From Clostridium_AD sp050717545 (GTDB lineage: Bacteria; Bacillota; Clostridia; Clostridiales; Clostridiaceae), in contig NZ_JBOITN010000032.1 in assembly GCF_050717545.1 (NCBI RefSeq), forward strand, positions 1 through 64,000: a DNA stretch of 64,000 bases, written 5' to 3'. Below are positions 50,434-61,256 of this stretch, one piece after another; positions within the stretch are counted from its first letter, which is position 1, and each line of letters opens with the position of its first letter. The translations under genes were made by a program, and so were the position numbers. The notes under the pieces were generated by a model. That model was not told the DNA's origin, searched no databases, and worked only from the letters and a program-made list of their open reading frames with translations.

Positions 50434-51678
50434 TTATATACTAGCTTGATTTAATTGACTTTGTTTCTTTAATAGTTTTTTAATAACAAATGTAAAAATA
50501 ATACCTGCAATATTCATAATAGCAACTATTAAGAACGCTGTTCCATATTCTCCACCACTTGCCTCTTTCACCATAGCTGCAAGTCTAGGCCCAACAAACG
50601 CTGCCAAACCAAATGCAGTAAACATCACTCCATAATTTACACCTATATTTTTAGACCCAAAATTATCCGCTGTTACTGATGGAAATATACCCAAAAATCC
50701 TCCGAAACTTAATGCTATACCACACACAGCTACTACAAATACACCAGTTGTTTTTGCTCCAGACAATAAGATAAGCATTCCACTACTTAAAATATACATA
50801 CCTAAGATCGCGTTATATCTTCCAATTTTATCAGAAACCGATCCCCAGAATATTCTACCACCGCTGTTCGCAAATGCTAATACACTTACTATTACTGCTG
50901 CTACTTGAGGTGTTAGCCCGATTTTCTCTTGAGCTATGGGAGAAGCATGACCTATAATCATTAGTCCTGAGATACATCCGATTGTATACATAATCCATAA
51001 AACATAAAACTTTACATCTTTCACCATTTGACCAGGGGTCATATCAACAGTTACTGTTGCAATTGCAGTTGGACTTAATACCTTTGGCACCCAGCCTTCT
51101 GGCTTCCATCCTGCTTCGGGGGCCTTCATTGCAAATGAACATGCAACAATACATAACATAAAAACAAATCCTAAAATTTTAAATGTGGAAAGCACTCCAA
51201 AATTTTCAATTAAAGAAACAGACAATGGCGCAAATAAAACTGCTCCAGAACCAAAACCTGCTGCAACTAATCCTCCAGCTAGTCCCCGTTTATCAGGAAA
51301 CCACTTTACAGTGTTTGCAATTGTGCATCCATAAACTGTACCTATTCCTAATCCCCCTAATACTCCATAAGTTAGATAAAGAACAGTTAATGAACTTGTA
51401 AATCCTGATAATATTACTCCTGCTCCAAAAATTAATCCGCCTACTAATGTTACCTTCTTTGGTCCCCTTTTATCCTGAATTCTTCCAGCTACAATCATTG
51501 CAAAAGGTACTAAACATAGGTTAATAGTAAACGTAAGAGATGCTTGTGTAGTTTGCCATCCAAACATTTCTATTAAAGGTTTTTGAAATACACTCCATGC
51601 ATATGCTGAACCAATACATAAATTCATAAAAATACTTGCTATCAGTACTATCCAACGATTTGTTTGTTTTTGTTTCAT
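50434..51678 (-). CDS. OFA-family major facilitator (oxalate/formate antiporter-like)
   Basis: This gene encodes 414 residues with 12 helices. It begins WIVLIASIFMNLCIGSAYAW SVF-type, the family start, and has IVAGRIQDKRGPKKVTLVGG (MFS loop motif), ANTVKWFPDKRGLAGGLVAA and FWGSVSDKIGRYNAILGMYI. OFA members exchange small carboxylates such as oxalate and formate, and several clostridial ones carry lactate or other monocarboxylates. No oxalate-degrading genes are near, so the substrate is open. The ATG follows AAAGGATG. A terminator is at 50381-50408. Confidence 0.88.
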   Translation of the reverse strand: MKQKQTNRWIVLIASIFMNLCIGSAYAWSVFQKPLIEMFGWQTTQASLTFTINLCLVPFAMIVAGRIQDKRGPKKVTLVGGLIFGAGVILSGFTSSLTVLYLTYGVLGGLGIGTVYGCTIANTVKWFPDKRGLAGGLVAAGFGSGAVLFAPLSVSLIENFGVLSTFKILGFVFMLCIVACSFAMKAPEAGWKPEGWVPKVLSPTAIATVTVDMTPGQMVKDVKFYVLWIMYTIGCISGLMIIGHASPIAQEKIGLTPQVAAVIVSVLAFANSGGRIFWGSVSDKIGRYNAILGMYILSSGMLILLSGAKTTGVFVVAVCGIALSFGGFLGIFPSVTADNFGSKNIGVNYGVMFTAFGLAAFVGPRLAAMVKEASGGEYGTAFLIVAIMNIAGIIFTFVIKKLLKKQSQLNQASI

Positions 51679-52078
51679 TGCTATTACATCCTTTCTACAT
51701 TTTATTATTTTGTAAAATACATTAGAGTGAACGTTTTTCTCCTTTCTAATTAAATACTTTAAAATGCTTTAATCACTCCAGTATTTTCGTATTTACACAA
51801 CCTAGATTCTCAAATAGTAGTTAGTAGGAATCGTTTTCATCACAACAAAACAAAAAATAGTAATTCGGGGCTAACAATCATACTCTTTGGTGCTAAAATC
51901 GTAGCCTCACTCACCTCCATATTATATTGATAATAATATATCACACTTTAGTAAATTTTAAAAGAGATTTATTTATTCTATTTTTGCATCTTATATAAAG
52001 CTTATACAAGCACTGATTTAACTTCACAAGAATACTATATACTGTAACTTTTATAATAAACCTAAGGAAGTGTTTTTT
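51679..52078. promoter_or_regulatory. Promoter region of the DUF11 gene
   Basis: The intergenic region of 400 bases has no ORF. A GAATACTATATACTGT string near 52030 lies about 45 bases before the start and is a possible -10 region, perhaps for a sporulation sigma factor, but no convincing -35 could be fixed. The ribosome site is TAAGGAAG at 52062-52069. Confidence 0.35.
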
Positions 52079-55000
52079 ATGGCAATAACTCCTGCTGATT
52101 TTAACGCAAGTATATCACCCTCGCCAATAAGTGTGACGGTGGGATTTACTGGCAATGTTAATTTATCTTTTTCGAATACAAGCCTCACTGAGAGAGGTTA
52201 TAACCTGAAAGCAACACTTACGGTGCCTGATGGGGTTTCTTATGATGGTGGCGCTATACCTCCAACATCAATTGTAGATGGACCAGGCGGCACGCTTATT
52301 CTTACTTGGATAAATATAAAAGATTTGGCACCCAATGAGATTGGATACCAGCTTGGTGTCGTACTAAAAGCGGATGAATTCTTTAGGGCTACTGGATTAC
52401 CAGTTCCTTTTGATGTCCCTTTGACAAGCGTTGACCTTATAGGAACGGTAGATACCCTTCCAAGAGGAAATGATGATCCTGGAAATGTTGAAATAAATAA
52501 ATTTGATTCATCTACATTTATACCACTTAGATACACTCTTACAAAAGCTGCTCCAGGGAAAATTCCAAAAGGAGCTGGACTTTTAAGTCCTATTACTGCA
52601 CCTCTTTGGCCATACCAATATACTTTAACAATTGAGAATAACAGCCGCGAGCCATCCACAGTAACTTTAATTGATGACCTTCCAAATGGAGTGAGATACC
52701 TTAATGCTCTTTTGGTAACTGGACCAGACAGTGTTGCACTTTCATCGCCTACAGTAACTATTCCATCAGCCGGTCCAGGATGTCAAGATTTCGTAACCAT
52801 AGACTGGGGAACTGTGGAATTGTCACCATTTAGCGAAAATACAATCGTATTTGATGCAGCGATTTGGGATAACTATACAGTAGGTTGTACTGAGAACAGC
52901 GGCGGGAAAATTCCCCATATGGCACCAATGCAAAATACTGCTACATTAACTGGATTATCTGGACCAGTTCAGGGGATAACTGTGACTAGTGCTATGGATA
53001 TAACAATAGATAAAAGTGCAGAACCGTCACCTGTTACAGATGTTGCTGTAACCAATAATTATACATTGACTTATAGAGTGAATCAATATGATAATGTAGG
53101 AAATGTTATTATCACAGATACGATAAGTGATGGTCAGGAGTATAATGTAGGCTCTGCATCTTTATTACCAGTTAATCCTAATCCACCAAGAAATATTGAT
53201 GGAACAACAACCTTAACCTGGAACTTAGGCCTCTTAACTACAGGTACAACAGGAAGTATTACTTTTAATACTACAACAAGCACCAATTACTTTTTAGGTG
53301 GTCCAGTAGTTGCTGCAGATGGATTAAGTAACGATGTTATTATTAATGGAATAAATCAGACAACTATAACACCTACGCCTGATAGTTCTAGTGCAAGTTT
53401 AGGAATAGCAGTTTCAAGTATTAAAAAGGAAATAATAAACTATTTTTATAAAGACGGAACCCCTAAAACAAGCGATGTAGTTGCTCCCGGAGATGGGGTG
53501 GAATTTAGAATCACTTATAGTGCTGTAGGAATAACTGCAGAGCAACGAGATATCCAAGTAGATGAATATGCACCACCGAATATGGGACCTTTAACCGCTG
53601 CACTTCCTGTAACTTATGGTGGAACCCTTGGAACTTCATTTGCACCTGTTACTGTGGCCCCAAATGGACTAAGATGGTTTTTAGGAACAGTGCCTGGTAA
53701 CACCTTGTGGACTGCTGATTTTATTATTTCAGTAGCCAATATTGATTTTGTAGGAGTAAATAATAACCTTGCAAAACTTGCAGGTATAAATACACAAGGG
53801 TTTGCATATAGCAGTCGAGATCAAGTAGAGGTGAAATTTGGTCAGCCTAATATAACCTTTGCTAAAACTGTTACTGGACCAAATGTAAACGCTATAAAGG
53901 CGGGTGAAAATTACACCTATTCCGTTACAATTTCTAATCCACAAAACTTGACTGGGAATGTAACAGACGCCTTTGAGATGGATTTTACAGATGTAATACC
54001 TACAGGACTTATTTATACAGGGACCTATAGTGTTACAGGTACAGGAACCCATACCACTCCTATATTTACTGGGCAAAATGTATCCATGACAATTAATAAA
54101 CTTGCTCCTGGCGAGAGTTTAACTTTAAACTATACTGTTTTAGTATCACCAACTGTTGTTAGCGGACAAAGCTATATTAATAATGCAGTGCTTCAAAGAC
54201 CATATTCACAGCCAGATAGATCCTACCAGTTTCCAGGAGCACCATTTACGACTTCAGCAACTTTAAAAGCTTTAGGAATTACTATGACAAAGCTTGTAGC
54301 ACCTATTTTAGCAAAAATAGGGGATATAGTTACTTATATACTCCAGGTAAAAATTCCTCTTGGAACTACTGCTTTTAATGTGAAAGTAACTGATAATTTT
54401 CCTATAGCTACTCAAAATTTTATAGGCAATGCAACTAAGGATGGACTACCAATAGTACCAACGGTTGTTGGAGGATTAGTAACTTTTCCAACTATTCCTT
54501 TTGTTGATGCAACAGCTGATGCTGTGACTATAATTTATTCTTTTGATGTTAGAGTTGTAAATGGGACTAATGTTACACCATTTATTGATAATCAAACTGA
54601 TAATGCAACTGTAGCATGGGACATTGATAATGTAGGAACTCCAGCCGTGCCATTTAATATTTCAGCAATCCTTCAAGTAAGAACACCTAACCTTATTGGT
54701 AGGAAAGAGCAAAGAAATGTTACAAGTGGAGGAGCTTTTACAACAACAAACGTGAACTATAATGTGGGGGATGTTATTCAGTATAGAATTACGGTAACAA
54801 ATACTGGAGCTGAATCAGCATTTAACTCAGTTATAACAGATATACTAAATCCACTTTTATCCTTTAATGCAGGTTCTATTATCACAACCAATGGATCAGC
54901 CTCTGCACTAGCCAGTACTATTACCTGGAATATACCTGTTATTGCTGCAGGAGCTAGTGATACTATTACGTTTAATGTAACTACACTTACTGGAGTAGGT

Positions 55001-58000
55001 GCTGATGGGCGAATTCCAGATAATGCATCGTTTATATATAACACAAATAATAACGGCTTTGGTGTAAGTTATGGGCCAGCAATCACAAATACAGTTCAGC
55101 TCGTAGCTCAAGCTATAACAATTTTAAAGACCGCATCGCCTACTCAAGGAGAAATTGGGGATAATATCACCTATACAATAGTCTTTACCGTGCCTAATGG
55201 AACTATAGCCTATACACCTATATTAACAGATATATTACCGGTTGGTCAGACATATATAGGACCGGCAACAAGGCAAGATGGAGTAGGCCCAATAGTAGGA
55301 GTAGTGCCTACCGTAGTAGGACAGATTATCACTTTTCCAACTAACCCTAATATAGATGCAAGCTTAGGTACAAGGACGCTTACCTACACATTTATTGCAA
55401 GAATAACTAGTGCTACACAAAGCGCACCTTTTCAGGAGACTCAAACGGATACAGCAAATATTAACTGGGGACGAACACCCGTTGGTAATCGAGTAAATAG
55501 GACGTCTACTGCTAATGTTACTGCAAGGACTCCTAATATTACTATATTAAAAGAGCAAAGGAATGTAAGTACTGGTGGAAGTTATACAACCTCAAATATT
55601 GTAGGCTTTCCAGGAGATATTATTTATTACAGATTTACAATAACCTCAAATGGAGCTTCTCCTGCTTTTAATATCAATTTAACTGATATACTCAGCAGTA
55701 AAATAACTTTTATAGGGGGAATATCTGGACCTACTGCAGGCACAGTTACACCTCCATTACCAGGTCCTGGTGGAACATTAGCTTGGAATATACCTCAATT
55801 AAATAATGGTTCAAATGCAGTTTATGAATTTCAAATAAGTATAAATAACGGAATAGGTGCTGGTGACAGCATACCAGATAGTGCAACTTCTACCTATGAT
55901 TCTAATGATGTAAATCCAATAATTTATAACCAAAATTCAAATCAGGTTATTATAGATGTGCCTTTAATTGCATTTGCGAAAACGGCTAATACTAGCGTAG
56001 CAGCTTTAGGAAGCACAATAAGCTATACTCTAACAGTAACAATTCCAAGTGGCGTAGCTGTAAACAATTTAACATTTACAGACGTTATACCAGCTGGGCA
56101 AAATTATGTACCAGGAACATTTGGTGGAGTACCACTACCATTAGGTGTACTTGTAGCATCACCAAACCAATTGATTTATACAGATAATCTACCTTCAAGG
56201 GTTGGACCATTAGCTTTAATTTATACCTTTGATACCACTGTAATAAGCGCTACTACAGTACCGCCATATACTCAAACGCAACGCAATATGGCAGATGTAG
56301 TATGGGATATTACGCCACTTGGACCTAGTGCAACTGTAAGTGATTTTAATCACGTAGAAATACGTACACCTCATATTGTTGCATTAAAAGAGCAGAGAAA
56401 TGTAACTACTGGAGGTAGTTTTACAACGGCTCCTCTTTTAGGTATAGCTGCTTTAGATGTAGTAGAATACAGAATAACACTTACAAATGATGGAGCAGGA
56501 GATGCATATAATGTAGTTACTACAGATACTTTAGACCCGTCTTTAAGTTATCTTAGTTTGACAAGTGTATCTGCAGGAGTGGTAACCCCTCCTGGACCCA
56601 ATGTTAATTGGACAATTAACCCTGGTCCGATTATTGCAGGAACGTCGGAGAGTCTTGTGTTCCAGGTTACAGTAAACGTAGGCCCGGCACCGGGCAGCGC
56701 TGTATTTGATCAAACTTCAACCTTATTTGATACCCTTGATACCAATCCTACTACATTGGGACCAGCATTATCCAATGAGGTTGCATTTAACTTCAATAAT
56801 CTTGAGATTATAAAAAGTGTAGATAAAAATGCTGTGTTTATTGGTGATATCGTAAGTTACACCGTGGCAGTGACTGTTCCTTTAGGAAATATCGCATATA
56901 ATGTTAAAATTACAGACACATTCCCTCCAGAACAGACTTATAACCCTGGAAGTTTAAGAGTAGATGGTGTTCTCACGGTCCCAGTAACAACAAGTCCTTT
57001 GGTAACACCAATAATCCCAATAATTGACGCGACTGCAGCTGCAGTAATAGTGCTCTATACTTTCTCTGCAACTGTTAATAGTATAGCTGCAGGCCCTCAG
57101 CAGGCTCAAGTTGATACTGCAACAGTTAGCTTGACATTAGATCCTGCGGGGCTCAATCCAGGAACACCTAAGAGTAGTAATGCCACAGTCTATGTTACAG
57201 ATAGTGATATTACTCTTGTTAAAACTCAGAGTAATAATATAGCAGGCCCATATGTTCAAACCCCAATTGAGACCTCAGTGGGTAGTTTAATATACTATAA
57301 GCTATCAGTTACAAATCCCGGACCAAACACTGTATTTAATGTAGTGGTTAATGATACCTTTAATCCACTTTTGCAAATAATTTCAGTTACTAATAGTGTT
57401 GGTGCTTCATTAATAACAGGGAACAACTTGGAATGGGCAATAAGCTCTATTCCTATATTAACAACTTACAATGCTATAGTAACAGCTTTGGTTTTACCTG
57501 GTGGAGGTTCTGAAAGCACAATTCCAAATTTCTTTACAGCAGTGTTTGATGCCGAAAATCCACCACCAGAAATTGAGTATGGACCTAAAACTTCAAATAC
57601 AGTTTTAGCAGATTTGCCTCCAATCCAATTTACTAAGACAGTTTCTAGTAGTAATGTGGAGCTAGGAGATATTATAACCTATACGTTATCAGTAATTGTG
57701 CCAAATGGAACAATAGCCTATAATGTTGTAGTTTCAGATATTTTGCCTCCTGATCAGAATTATTTAGGGAATGCATTTATAGGTGGAAATCCAGTGATCC
57801 CTTCGCAAGTTGGGCAAACTATTACTTTCCCAGCATTACCAATTATTGATGCAACAGCTGGAGAAGTAACACTTGAGTTCACTTTTGATGCAAGGGTAGT
57901 AACAGGCAATACGTCACCACCATATACACAGATTCAGAGTGATAATGCTATTATTAACTATGAAACAGACCCTCAAGGTACTCCAGGAACACCCTTAACA

Positions 58001-59398
58001 GCAACCTTGGATATTACAGTAAATAATCCATCATTGTCTGTAATAAAAGCTCAAAGTAATGTTACTCTGAGGACAGGATTCACGACAATACCAATTTCAG
58101 TTAATACTGGGGATATAGTAAGGTTTCAACTGGAAGCAACAAGTTCAGGGGCTTCACCTGCTTATAATGTAGTTATAACAGATGTGCTTGGACCTTTTTA
58201 TCAGTTTGTAGGAATAGAACACATTTCAGCGGGAACTGTAACTTACAATGCCCTTACCAGAACTGTTACATGGGTGATTGATGTTATACCACCGAATACT
58301 GTATATCAATTGGAATTTGATATACAAGTACTTCCGGGAGTTGGAGCAGGAGGGTTTGATACAAATATTGCGACCTATGTTTATGATAGTAATATAACAA
58401 CTCCAATCCAGTTTGGTCCTACTGATACAAATGAAGTACGACAGAATTACCCTCATATACAGATTACGAAAAGTTCTAATATAAACAATGCGGTTATAGG
58501 GGATGTGGTAACTTATACAGTTACGCTAACAATTCCAAGTGGCACTTTAGCGTATAATGTTCAGCTTTTTGATACCCTTGATCTAGAGCAACAATACAAC
58601 GATAATGCTACATTAAATGGTGTGCCTGTAATCCCTGATTCCGTTGACGGGCAATTAATAACTTTCCCTGTAATCCCATTTGTAGATGCTACTTCTGGAG
58701 CAGTGATTTTTGTATATACTTTTGAAGCTATTATAGTCTCTGCAAATGTTGATCCTATAACACTTATTGAAACACAAATTAATGTAAGTAATGTAAGTTG
58801 GTTTATAGACCCAAACACACCTGCCGAACCTCAGAGTGCTACGGCGCAGGTAAATGTTACTGATAGTTCAATTCAAATAACTAAACTTCAGAGAAATGTA
58901 TCTAGGGAAGATAGTTTTACTGATATGCCTATAAGTGGGAATCCAAATCAGACCGTAGAGTATAGCTTAACTGTTACTAATAATGGAGCTAACCCTGTTT
59001 ATAATGTAATCATTACAGATGTTTTATCAAATGGCTTATCATTTGTCGGTGCTGTATCTGTTCCAGTAGGAACGTTAATTCATAGTGGTGGCAGCACTAA
59101 TGGTGTGGTTACTTGGTCTTTTAGCCCATTAAATCCAGGTGATACGGTTACTGCTGTATTCTCAGCAACAATTGTAAGCAATGCAACAGGGACTATTCAA
59201 AATTTAGGATCGGGAAATTTCACACTTAATCCTCAAGATCCAACCCGTTTCCAAGCACCAAATTCAAATGAAGTATTATTGAATGTATTACAACCAATAA
59301 TACAAATTACAGGTTATGCATGTGCTACCATATTTACAAAATGCGGGAATAAATGTAATGATCCCGATTATCATAAAGAATGCCATAGAAAATACTAA
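52079..59398 (+). CDS. Giant DUF11-repeat surface protein (2,439 residues)
   Basis: The ATG at 52079 follows AAGGAAG; the upstream GTG is part of the leader. There is no signal peptide, no LPxTG and no membrane anchor. Residues 1-730 are diverged beta modules. From about 731 six A/B pairs alternate. A modules start near 731, 1011, 1296, 1574, 1847 and 2126 (pattern GDIITYTLxVxVPNGTIAYN, then ITFPxxPxIDATA). B modules start near 870, 1151, 1430, 1708, 1983 and 2262 (KEQRNVTTGGSFTT, then YRITVTNxGAxxAFNVxxTD). Each pair is about 280 residues. The tail (about 2410-2439) is Cys-rich: YACATIFTKCGNKC then NDPDYHKEC. This fits a long fibre assembled without secretion, such as a spore appendage or exosporium, but that is inference. 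Confidence 0.85.
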   Translation: MAITPADFNASISPSPISVTVGFTGNVNLSFSNTSLTERGYNLKATLTVPDGVSYDGGAIPPTSIVDGPGGTLILTWINIKDLAPNEIGYQLGVVLKADEFFRATGLPVPFDVPLTSVDLIGTVDTLPRGNDDPGNVEINKFDSSTFIPLRYTLTKAAPGKIPKGAGLLSPITAPLWPYQYTLTIENNSREPSTVTLIDDLPNGVRYLNALLVTGPDSVALSSPTVTIPSAGPGCQDFVTIDWGTVELSPFSENTIVFDAAIWDNYTVGCTENSGGKIPHMAPMQNTATLTGLSGPVQGITVTSAMDITIDKSAEPSPVTDVAVTNNYTLTYRVNQYDNVGNVIITDTISDGQEYNVGSASLLPVNPNPPRNIDGTTTLTWNLGLLTTGTTGSITFNTTTSTNYFLGGPVVAADGLSNDVIINGINQTTITPTPDSSSASLGIAVSSIKKEIINYFYKDGTPKTSDVVAPGDGVEFRITYSAVGITAEQRDIQVDEYAPPNMGPLTAALPVTYGGTLGTSFAPVTVAPNGLRWFLGTVPGNTLWTADFIISVANIDFVGVNNNLAKLAGINTQGFAYSSRDQVEVKFGQPNITFAKTVTGPNVNAIKAGENYTYSVTISNPQNLTGNVTDAFEMDFTDVIPTGLIYTGTYSVTGTGTHTTPIFTGQNVSMTINKLAPGESLTLNYTVLVSPTVVSGQSYINNAVLQRPYSQPDRSYQFPGAPFTTSATLKALGITMTKLVAPILAKIGDIVTYILQVKIPLGTTAFNVKVTDNFPIATQNFIGNATKDGLPIVPTVVGGLVTFPTIPFVDATADAVTIIYSFDVRVVNGTNVTPFIDNQTDNATVAWDIDNVGTPAVPFNISAILQVRTPNLIGRKEQRNVTSGGAFTTTNVNYNVGDVIQYRITVTNTGAESAFNSVITDILNPLLSFNAGSIITTNGSASALASTITWNIPVIAAGASDTITFNVTTLTGVGADGRIPDNASFIYNTNNNGFGVSYGPAITNTVQLVAQAITILKTASPTQGEIGDNITYTIVFTVPNGTIAYTPILTDILPVGQTYIGPATRQDGVGPIVGVVPTVVGQIITFPTNPNIDASLGTRTLTYTFIARITSATQSAPFQETQTDTANINWGRTPVGNRVNRTSTANVTARTPNITILKEQRNVSTGGSYTTSNIVGFPGDIIYYRFTITSNGASPAFNINLTDILSSKITFIGGISGPTAGTVTPPLPGPGGTLAWNIPQLNNGSNAVYEFQISINNGIGAGDSIPDSATSTYDSNDVNPIIYNQNSNQVIIDVPLIAFAKTANTSVAALGSTISYTLTVTIPSGVAVNNLTFTDVIPAGQNYVPGTFGGVPLPLGVLVASPNQLIYTDNLPSRVGPLALIYTFDTTVISATTVPPYTQTQRNMADVVWDITPLGPSATVSDFNHVEIRTPHIVALKEQRNVTTGGSFTTAPLLGIAALDVVEYRITLTNDGAGDAYNVVTTDTLDPSLSYLSLTSVSAGVVTPPGPNVNWTINPGPIIAGTSESLVFQVTVNVGPAPGSAVFDQTSTLFDTLDTNPTTLGPALSNEVAFNFNNLEIIKSVDKNAVFIGDIVSYTVAVTVPLGNIAYNVKITDTFPPEQTYNPGSLRVDGVLTVPVTTSPLVTPIIPIIDATAAAVIVLYTFSATVNSIAAGPQQAQVDTATVSLTLDPAGLNPGTPKSSNATVYVTDSDITLVKTQSNNIAGPYVQTPIETSVGSLIYYKLSVTNPGPNTVFNVVVNDTFNPLLQIISVTNSVGASLITGNNLEWAISSIPILTTYNAIVTALVLPGGGSESTIPNFFTAVFDAENPPPEIEYGPKTSNTVLADLPPIQFTKTVSSSNVELGDIITYTLSVIVPNGTIAYNVVVSDILPPDQNYLGNAFIGGNPVIPSQVGQTITFPALPIIDATAGEVTLEFTFDARVVTGNTSPPYTQIQSDNAIINYETDPQGTPGTPLTATLDITVNNPSLSVIKAQSNVTLRTGFTTIPISVNTGDIVRFQLEATSSGASPAYNVVITDVLGPFYQFVGIEHISAGTVTYNALTRTVTWVIDVIPPNTVYQLEFDIQVLPGVGAGGFDTNIATYVYDSNITTPIQFGPTDTNEVRQNYPHIQITKSSNINNAVIGDVVTYTVTLTIPSGTLAYNVQLFDTLDLEQQYNDNATLNGVPVIPDSVDGQLITFPVIPFVDATSGAVIFVYTFEAIIVSANVDPITLIETQINVSNVSWFIDPNTPAEPQSATAQVNVTDSSIQITKLQRNVSREDSFTDMPISGNPNQTVEYSLTVTNNGANPVYNVIITDVLSNGLSFVGAVSVPVGTLIHSGGSTNGVVTWSFSPLNPGDTVTAVFSATIVSNATGTIQNLGSGNFTLNPQDPTRFQAPNSNEVLLNVLQPIIQITGYACATIFTKCGNKCNDPDYHKECHRKY

Positions 59399-59433
59399 TG
59401 AATTTTATAGATTTATAATTAATAACTAAGTAA

Positions 59434-59477
59434 AAAATACCAGTTGAATTCTATTTTGAATTCAACTGGTATTTTAA
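59434..59477. terminator. Bidirectional terminator between DUF11 and DUF4489 genes
   Basis: AAATACCAGTTGAATTC (from 59435) pairs with GAATTCAACTGGTATTT (ending about 59475), with A-run and TTTTAATTTTTTT flanks suitable for both strands. Confidence 0.85.
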
Positions 59478-59513
59478 TTTTTTTATAATATATAAAAGTT
59501 ATTTTAAATATTA

Positions 59514-60050
59514 TTAACTGTAAGGTGTGGCTTCTACTATATAGGTACAACATTTACTTTTAAAAGTGTCTTGATCACATACAAAGAAAGAAAATACAGA
59601 ATTAGTGTCTGTCGATAACCTATTTTTAAAAACCCATGCATTGCCTACTGGTACTCTTTCTTGGATATTTTTACAGAACTTAAATACTTGGAAAGTAAGA
59701 TTTGTAATTGTAGCACCTACTGGATTAGTGATAGTAAATGTAAAATCAAGTTTAATTTCCGGGTCGTCTAAGCATAAAGTATTAACGCAAACATTAGCAA
59801 CTTTAACTGGTGTACCAGGAATTCCTGGTACTAATGGAAGTTGTACTTGTGTTGACACAGGGTTTCCACATTTTAGAATTAGTTTATTTGTACAACAATC
59901 ATTTGATACTTCGGTATGAGAGTCGCAGCAAGGAGTGACACACTTCTTTGGAATAGGATTTTTAGTGCATTCATCATCAGGTGCATGCCAATAATAATAA
60001 TTCTTTTTATCCTCTATATAATGTGAAAAACAAACTTCATATTTTTTCAT
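59514..60050 (-). CDS. DUF4489-family Cys-rich protein
   Basis: This gene encodes 178 residues. The N-terminal third is Cys-rich (CTKNPIPKKCVTPCCDSHTE, NDCCTNKLILKCGNP). The conserved core is VSTQVQLPLVPGIPGTPVKV and CLDDPEIKLDFTFTITNPVG, a DUF4489-type beta domain, ending in SKCCTYIVEATPYS. There is no signal peptide. DUF4489 proteins are common in spore-forming clostridia. Together with the convergent DUF11 protein, which also has a Cys-rich end and TFTITNP-like strands, a shared role in a cross-linked spore-surface layer is plausible. The ATG follows GGAGGTTAAG. Confidence 0.82.
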   Translation of the reverse strand: MKKYEVCFSHYIEDKKNYYYWHAPDDECTKNPIPKKCVTPCCDSHTEVSNDCCTNKLILKCGNPVSTQVQLPLVPGIPGTPVKVANVCVNTLCLDDPEIKLDFTFTITNPVGATITNLTFQVFKFCKNIQERVPVGNAWVFKNRLSTDTNSVFSFFVCDQDTFKSKCCTYIVEATPYS

Positions 60051-60160
60051 GACTTAACCTCCTAGCAGTAATAGTTTATAAAAACTGCTACTCTATAATA
60101 TTCATATACTTGTATTAATGTTATAATAATTATATTTATTTTGCTACTAACAAAAGCAAT

Positions 60161-60197
60161 GGCTAATTGTTTTAGAGTCAATCTAAAACAATTAGCC
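60161..60197 (-). terminator. Stem-loop after the two-component remnant
   Basis: GGCTAATTGTTTTAGA (60161-60176) pairs perfectly with TCTAAAACAATTAGCC (60182-60197) around five bases. It lies 55 bases 3' of the kinase fragment stop. Confidence 0.75.
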
Positions 60198-60251
60198 ATC
60201 CCTTTGTTGTTTTCTATAAAAATTGCCACCTACAATATATGTAACAATTTT

Positions 60252-60854
60252 TTATATTCTTTCAAACTCACAACAAATACTTAGTACATCATCAATAATT
60301 TCAGCTGTTATAACTGCATTCATTTTTTCCACTAGTGTTTTTACAATAGAAAGTCCAAGTCCTGTCCCTTTTTCTGAGCGGGTTTTATCTGCCATGTAAA
60401 ATCTATCAAAGATTTTTTCAACATCTTGTGAAGATAAATTTATTACTGTATTAGTGATTTTTAATAGAACCTTATTTGACTTAACTTCCAAGTAAATTGA
60501 TACATTATCTCTTGAATATTTAATAGCATTACTTAACAGGTTTTCAATTATTCGCTCTATAGATTTTTTTTCGGCTATTATATAAATATTTTCATTTTGT
60601 ATTTCTATGTTCGGTTGCAAATTTCTACGTGTAAAATCATTATATTTGCCAAGTAATGTTTCTTGCAATATATTAGCAATATTAATTTTTTCAAGTTTCA
60701 TTTCAAAGTCTTGGGATTCAATTAGCGATAATTCATAAAAATCATTTTAATAAGCTTGGCTTACATTATATTTATCCTTTTGCAAAAGTATAGCTAACAT
60801 GCTATTTATATAATTGTCATCTTCTACCACTAATATATTAATGTCCTTATTCAT
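60252..60854 (-). pseudogene. Collapsed two-component system: regulator start fused to kinase end
   Basis: From the ATG at 60854 (site GGTGGAG) the frame reads MNKDINILVVEDDNYINSML, then LQKDKYNVSQAY and stop: the first 36 residues of a response-regulator receiver domain. After the stop, another frame reads LSLIESQDFEMKLEKINIAN and, from 60701 to 60252, the ATPase half of a sensor kinase with ENLLSNAIKYSRDNVSIYLE (N box) and SEKGTGLGLSIVKTLVEKM (G2 box). Everything between, including the rest of the regulator and the kinase sensor and His box, is deleted. The 149-residue kinase piece cannot phosphorylate by itself. Confidence 0.8.
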
Positions 60855-61256
60855 ACTCCACCCCCTTGCAAAATTTATTCAATACTTAATCTTACAATTT
60901 TACACTACTTATTAAGTATACAACATAGTAGTTCCATATATATCTGTTATTTTTAAAAACCACTATATTCCATACTTGCAATGTAAGTTCTAATCATAGA
61001 TAACTTTAATTTTTTACAATTATATATATAAATTTTATTTCCATATTACTGATTTTTTGAGTTACAAGTGCTAAACTGAAAAAAATTGACAAGAGGATAA
61101 TTGAATGGTAAATTAATTATGCAACTGAGTACAGGATAAAAAATCACTTGTGTTGAATGCCATATTATAAGAAAAACAAAAGAAATAGTATAAGACTAAG
61201 AATAAAATATTATTAAGTCCAAATACTAAGTATAGTCCAATCTGAGGAGGTCGATT
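60855..61256. other. Intergenic region upstream of the aspartate decarboxylase gene
   Basis: No gene is recognised. The ribosome site GAGGAGG lies at about 61243-61250, and the promoter of the decarboxylase operon should be within the last 150 bases, but no convincing -35/-10 pair was found by eye. Confidence 0.35.

Noticed and set aside
53729..54076. 115-codon minus-strand ORF within the DUF11 gene
   Set aside because: Antisense to a clearly coding repetitive gene. The same applies to the minus-strand ORFs at 52240, 54778, 58226 and 58561.
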